Origin: Burkholderiaceae bacterium
GTDB taxonomy: Bacteria > Pseudomonadota > Gammaproteobacteria > Burkholderiales > Burkholderiaceae_C
Length of the DNA stretch: 7,433 bases
Reading direction: 5' to 3'
NCBI GenBank assembly: GCA_031276435.1
Contig: JAISNB010000159.1
Span: forward strand, 1-7,433
Made by a program: the position numbers and the translations under genes. Below are positions 6,338-7,433 of the stretch, one piece after another. How positions within the stretch are numbered: position 1 is the stretch's first letter; each line of letters begins with the position of its first letter. The notes under the pieces were generated by a model that was not told the DNA's origin, ran no database searches, and saw nothing but the letters and a program-made list of their open reading frames with translations.

Positions 6338-7009
6338 TCAGAGCCGCATCCTGCCGCCAGCGCCTTCGGTTTCTTCAAACCAGAACCAGTCCAGCGGCCT
6401 GGCAGACCTGGGCGCGGCAGGGCAGGCTTTGGGGTCGAGCGCCGGAGACACAAACAAGGCGCGGTTCCACATCGTGTTGATAATCAGCGAGCCTTTGCGG
6501 CCATTTTCTCCCCCTGTGTCAACACACTGGATGTAGACCAGGGAATCCAGGCGATGAATATCAAGCTTGCTGCCGCCGGGCCTTGGAATTTGCAGGCCCT
6601 TGGGCACAGGGGCGGCCTGTTGCGTCGCCAGAAACGTCAGAAAATCCTCTGAATAGCTGAAGCCGAACTCGGCCAGCAAACGGTGCACGGACTCACCGTG
6701 GCAATAGCAGGTCGCAACAATCTGCCGCGCGGACTGGGGCAAAAAACCCGGCACCATCCCGCGCGCGGCCGCATTCATCTTTTGCGCCCCGGCTGCGTCG
6801 GCATAAACCTCGGTCACCACATCCAGGCGCGCAACATAATTCAAATTGACAATCAGCATAATAACGCCCGCGACAATGTATGGCAAGGCAAGCGCGAGAA
6901 CCGCCGCGCCAGCAACAATCATGAGCCTGCGTTTTGGCGTGTGGCCCTTCAGGGCTTGACGGATCATCACAATTGCCCCGGCCAGCCGGATGACGCTACT
7001 GCCTTTCAT
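6338..7009 (-). CDS. Unrecognised single-pass membrane protein
   Basis: I do not recognise this 223-residue protein. After a short basic N-terminus (KRRL at 27-30) there is one long hydrophobic segment (about 29-56, LPYIVAGVIMLIVNLNYVA). A hydrophilic domain of about 165 residues follows, probably periplasmic by the positive-inside rule. It has four cysteines (101, 103, 162, 196), including a CYC pair, and a C-terminus rich in Trp, Phe and acidic residues (DWFWFEETE, 207-215). The ATG at 7009 is preferred over the one at 7015 because GAGGA lies six bases before it and directly abuts the other. The start lies inside the preceding gene (14-base overlap), so translation is probably coupled. It converges on dacB with 98 bases between the stops. 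GC is lower than in the left operon (6781-6840 is 60%). Confidence 0.72.
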   Translation of the reverse strand: MKGSSVIRLAGAIVMIRQALKGHTPKRRLMIVAGAAVLALALPYIVAGVIMLIVNLNYVARLDVVTEVYADAAGAQKMNAAARGMVPGFLPQSARQIVATCYCHGESVHRLLAEFGFSYSEDFLTFLATQQAAPVPKGLQIPRPGGSKLDIHRLDSLVYIQCVDTGGENGRKGSLIINTMWNRALFVSPALDPKACPAAPRSARPLDWFWFEETEGAGGRMRL

Positions 7010-7421
7010 ACACATTCCTCAGGCACACCAGAAAAACAAGGGCGGACAAAACAAGGCCCAGCCAGCTTAAATTGTGTGTAAAACAACCCAAAAATGCAAA
7101 GGCATCCATGGCCGCCAGCCTTGCCGTGGCCCCGCCGGGGCAGGAAAACCGGGAGCCATGTGCAAGCCCAACCGCCCCAACCGCAACGCCCATGACAATC
7201 AAAACCCGATTGGACAACCAGGTCAGTTTGAAAGCCAAAAATATCCCCAGAAAAGAAACCACCCAGTACACCGACATCCACAACAAAAACAAATTGCCAC
7301 GCCCCAGTTCATTGCGAAACGCAAGCAGCGCAACCACAAACGCCCGGGAACTCTCCTTGATGACAAGAAGTGACAGACAAAAAAGCCCGATGCCAAGAAA
7401 AGCGTCCCGGATGCGAGTCAT
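6996..7421 (-). CDS. Unrecognised small multi-pass membrane protein
   Basis: A 141-residue protein with no family I recognise. About four hydrophobic stretches can be seen (residues 7-21, 47-66, 72-88 and 115-134), with basic residues in the intervening loops, so it is probably an inner-membrane protein. One loop between segments 3 and 4 contains SRFSCPGG (90-97), with Cys94, and another cysteine is at 113. The ATG at 7421 is preceded by AGGA at 8 bases and an A-run, a plausible ribosome-binding site close to the window edge. Its 3' end overlaps the next gene by 14 bases, suggesting a two-gene unit whose promoter is outside the window. GC is strikingly low for this genome (42% over 7201-7260, 48% over 7261-7320), consistent with recent acquisition or weak codon selection. 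Confidence 0.7.
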   Translation of the reverse strand: MTRIRDAFLGIGLFCLSLLVIKESSRAFVVALLAFRNELGRGNLFLLWMSVYWVVSFLGIFLAFKLTWLSNRVLIVMGVAVGAVGLAHGSRFSCPGGATARLAAMDAFAFLGCFTHNLSWLGLVLSALVFLVCLRNVYERQ

Positions 7422-7433
7422 TTTTTATTCCTG

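Overview
The window looks like chromosomal DNA of a high-GC betaproteobacterium, most likely Burkholderiales and probably Comamonadaceae-like. The reasons are very GC-rich coding sequence (about 78% in one counted 60-base stretch of tsaB), the order tsaB-rimI-uracil-DNA glycosylase, and a small DUF3717/DUF1289-type protein, which I associate with Burkholderiales. The assignment rests on recognised protein families and gene order; no database search was run.

Layout: (1) 1-89 is an array of the 7-base unit CGATTGC, 12 complete copies plus a partial one, cut by the left window edge. Two sigma70-like promoter sequences just to its right point leftward into it. (2) 90-545 is lower-GC DNA with no gene I can support. 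(3) 568-701 is a REP-like palindromic element followed by a G-rich tract, at the 3' end of the next operon. (4) 706-4675 is a compact six-gene leftward operon. In transcription order it holds tsaB (tRNA t6A synthesis), rimI (N-acetyltransferase), a family-4 type uracil-DNA glycosylase, a four-cysteine DUF3717/DUF1289 protein, a TerC/YjbE-type membrane protein and a small YvlD/holin-4-type membrane protein. Gaps are only 12 to 56 bases. (5) 4676-4766 is a 91-base divergent promoter region. (6) 4767-6239 is dacB (PBP4, a D-Ala-D-Ala carboxypeptidase/endopeptidase), read rightward. (7) 6338-7421 holds two overlapping leftward genes for membrane proteins I do not recognise, in DNA of clearly lower GC. 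They converge on dacB.

How the genes fit together: most of the window is housekeeping. TsaB is the scaffold partner of TsaD for the t6A37 tRNA modification, RimI acetylates protein N-termini, and the glycosylase starts uracil repair. DacB trims and cleaves peptidoglycan in the periplasm. The two small membrane proteins at the end of the operon probably share its transcript without sharing a pathway.

The least explained parts are the heptad array with its promoters, the composite palindrome, a C9 homopolymer inside the glycosylase gene, the short N-terminal peptide of that glycosylase, and the unrecognised membrane-protein pair at the right end. I see no CRISPR array, insertion sequence, tRNA, rRNA or recognisable defence system.
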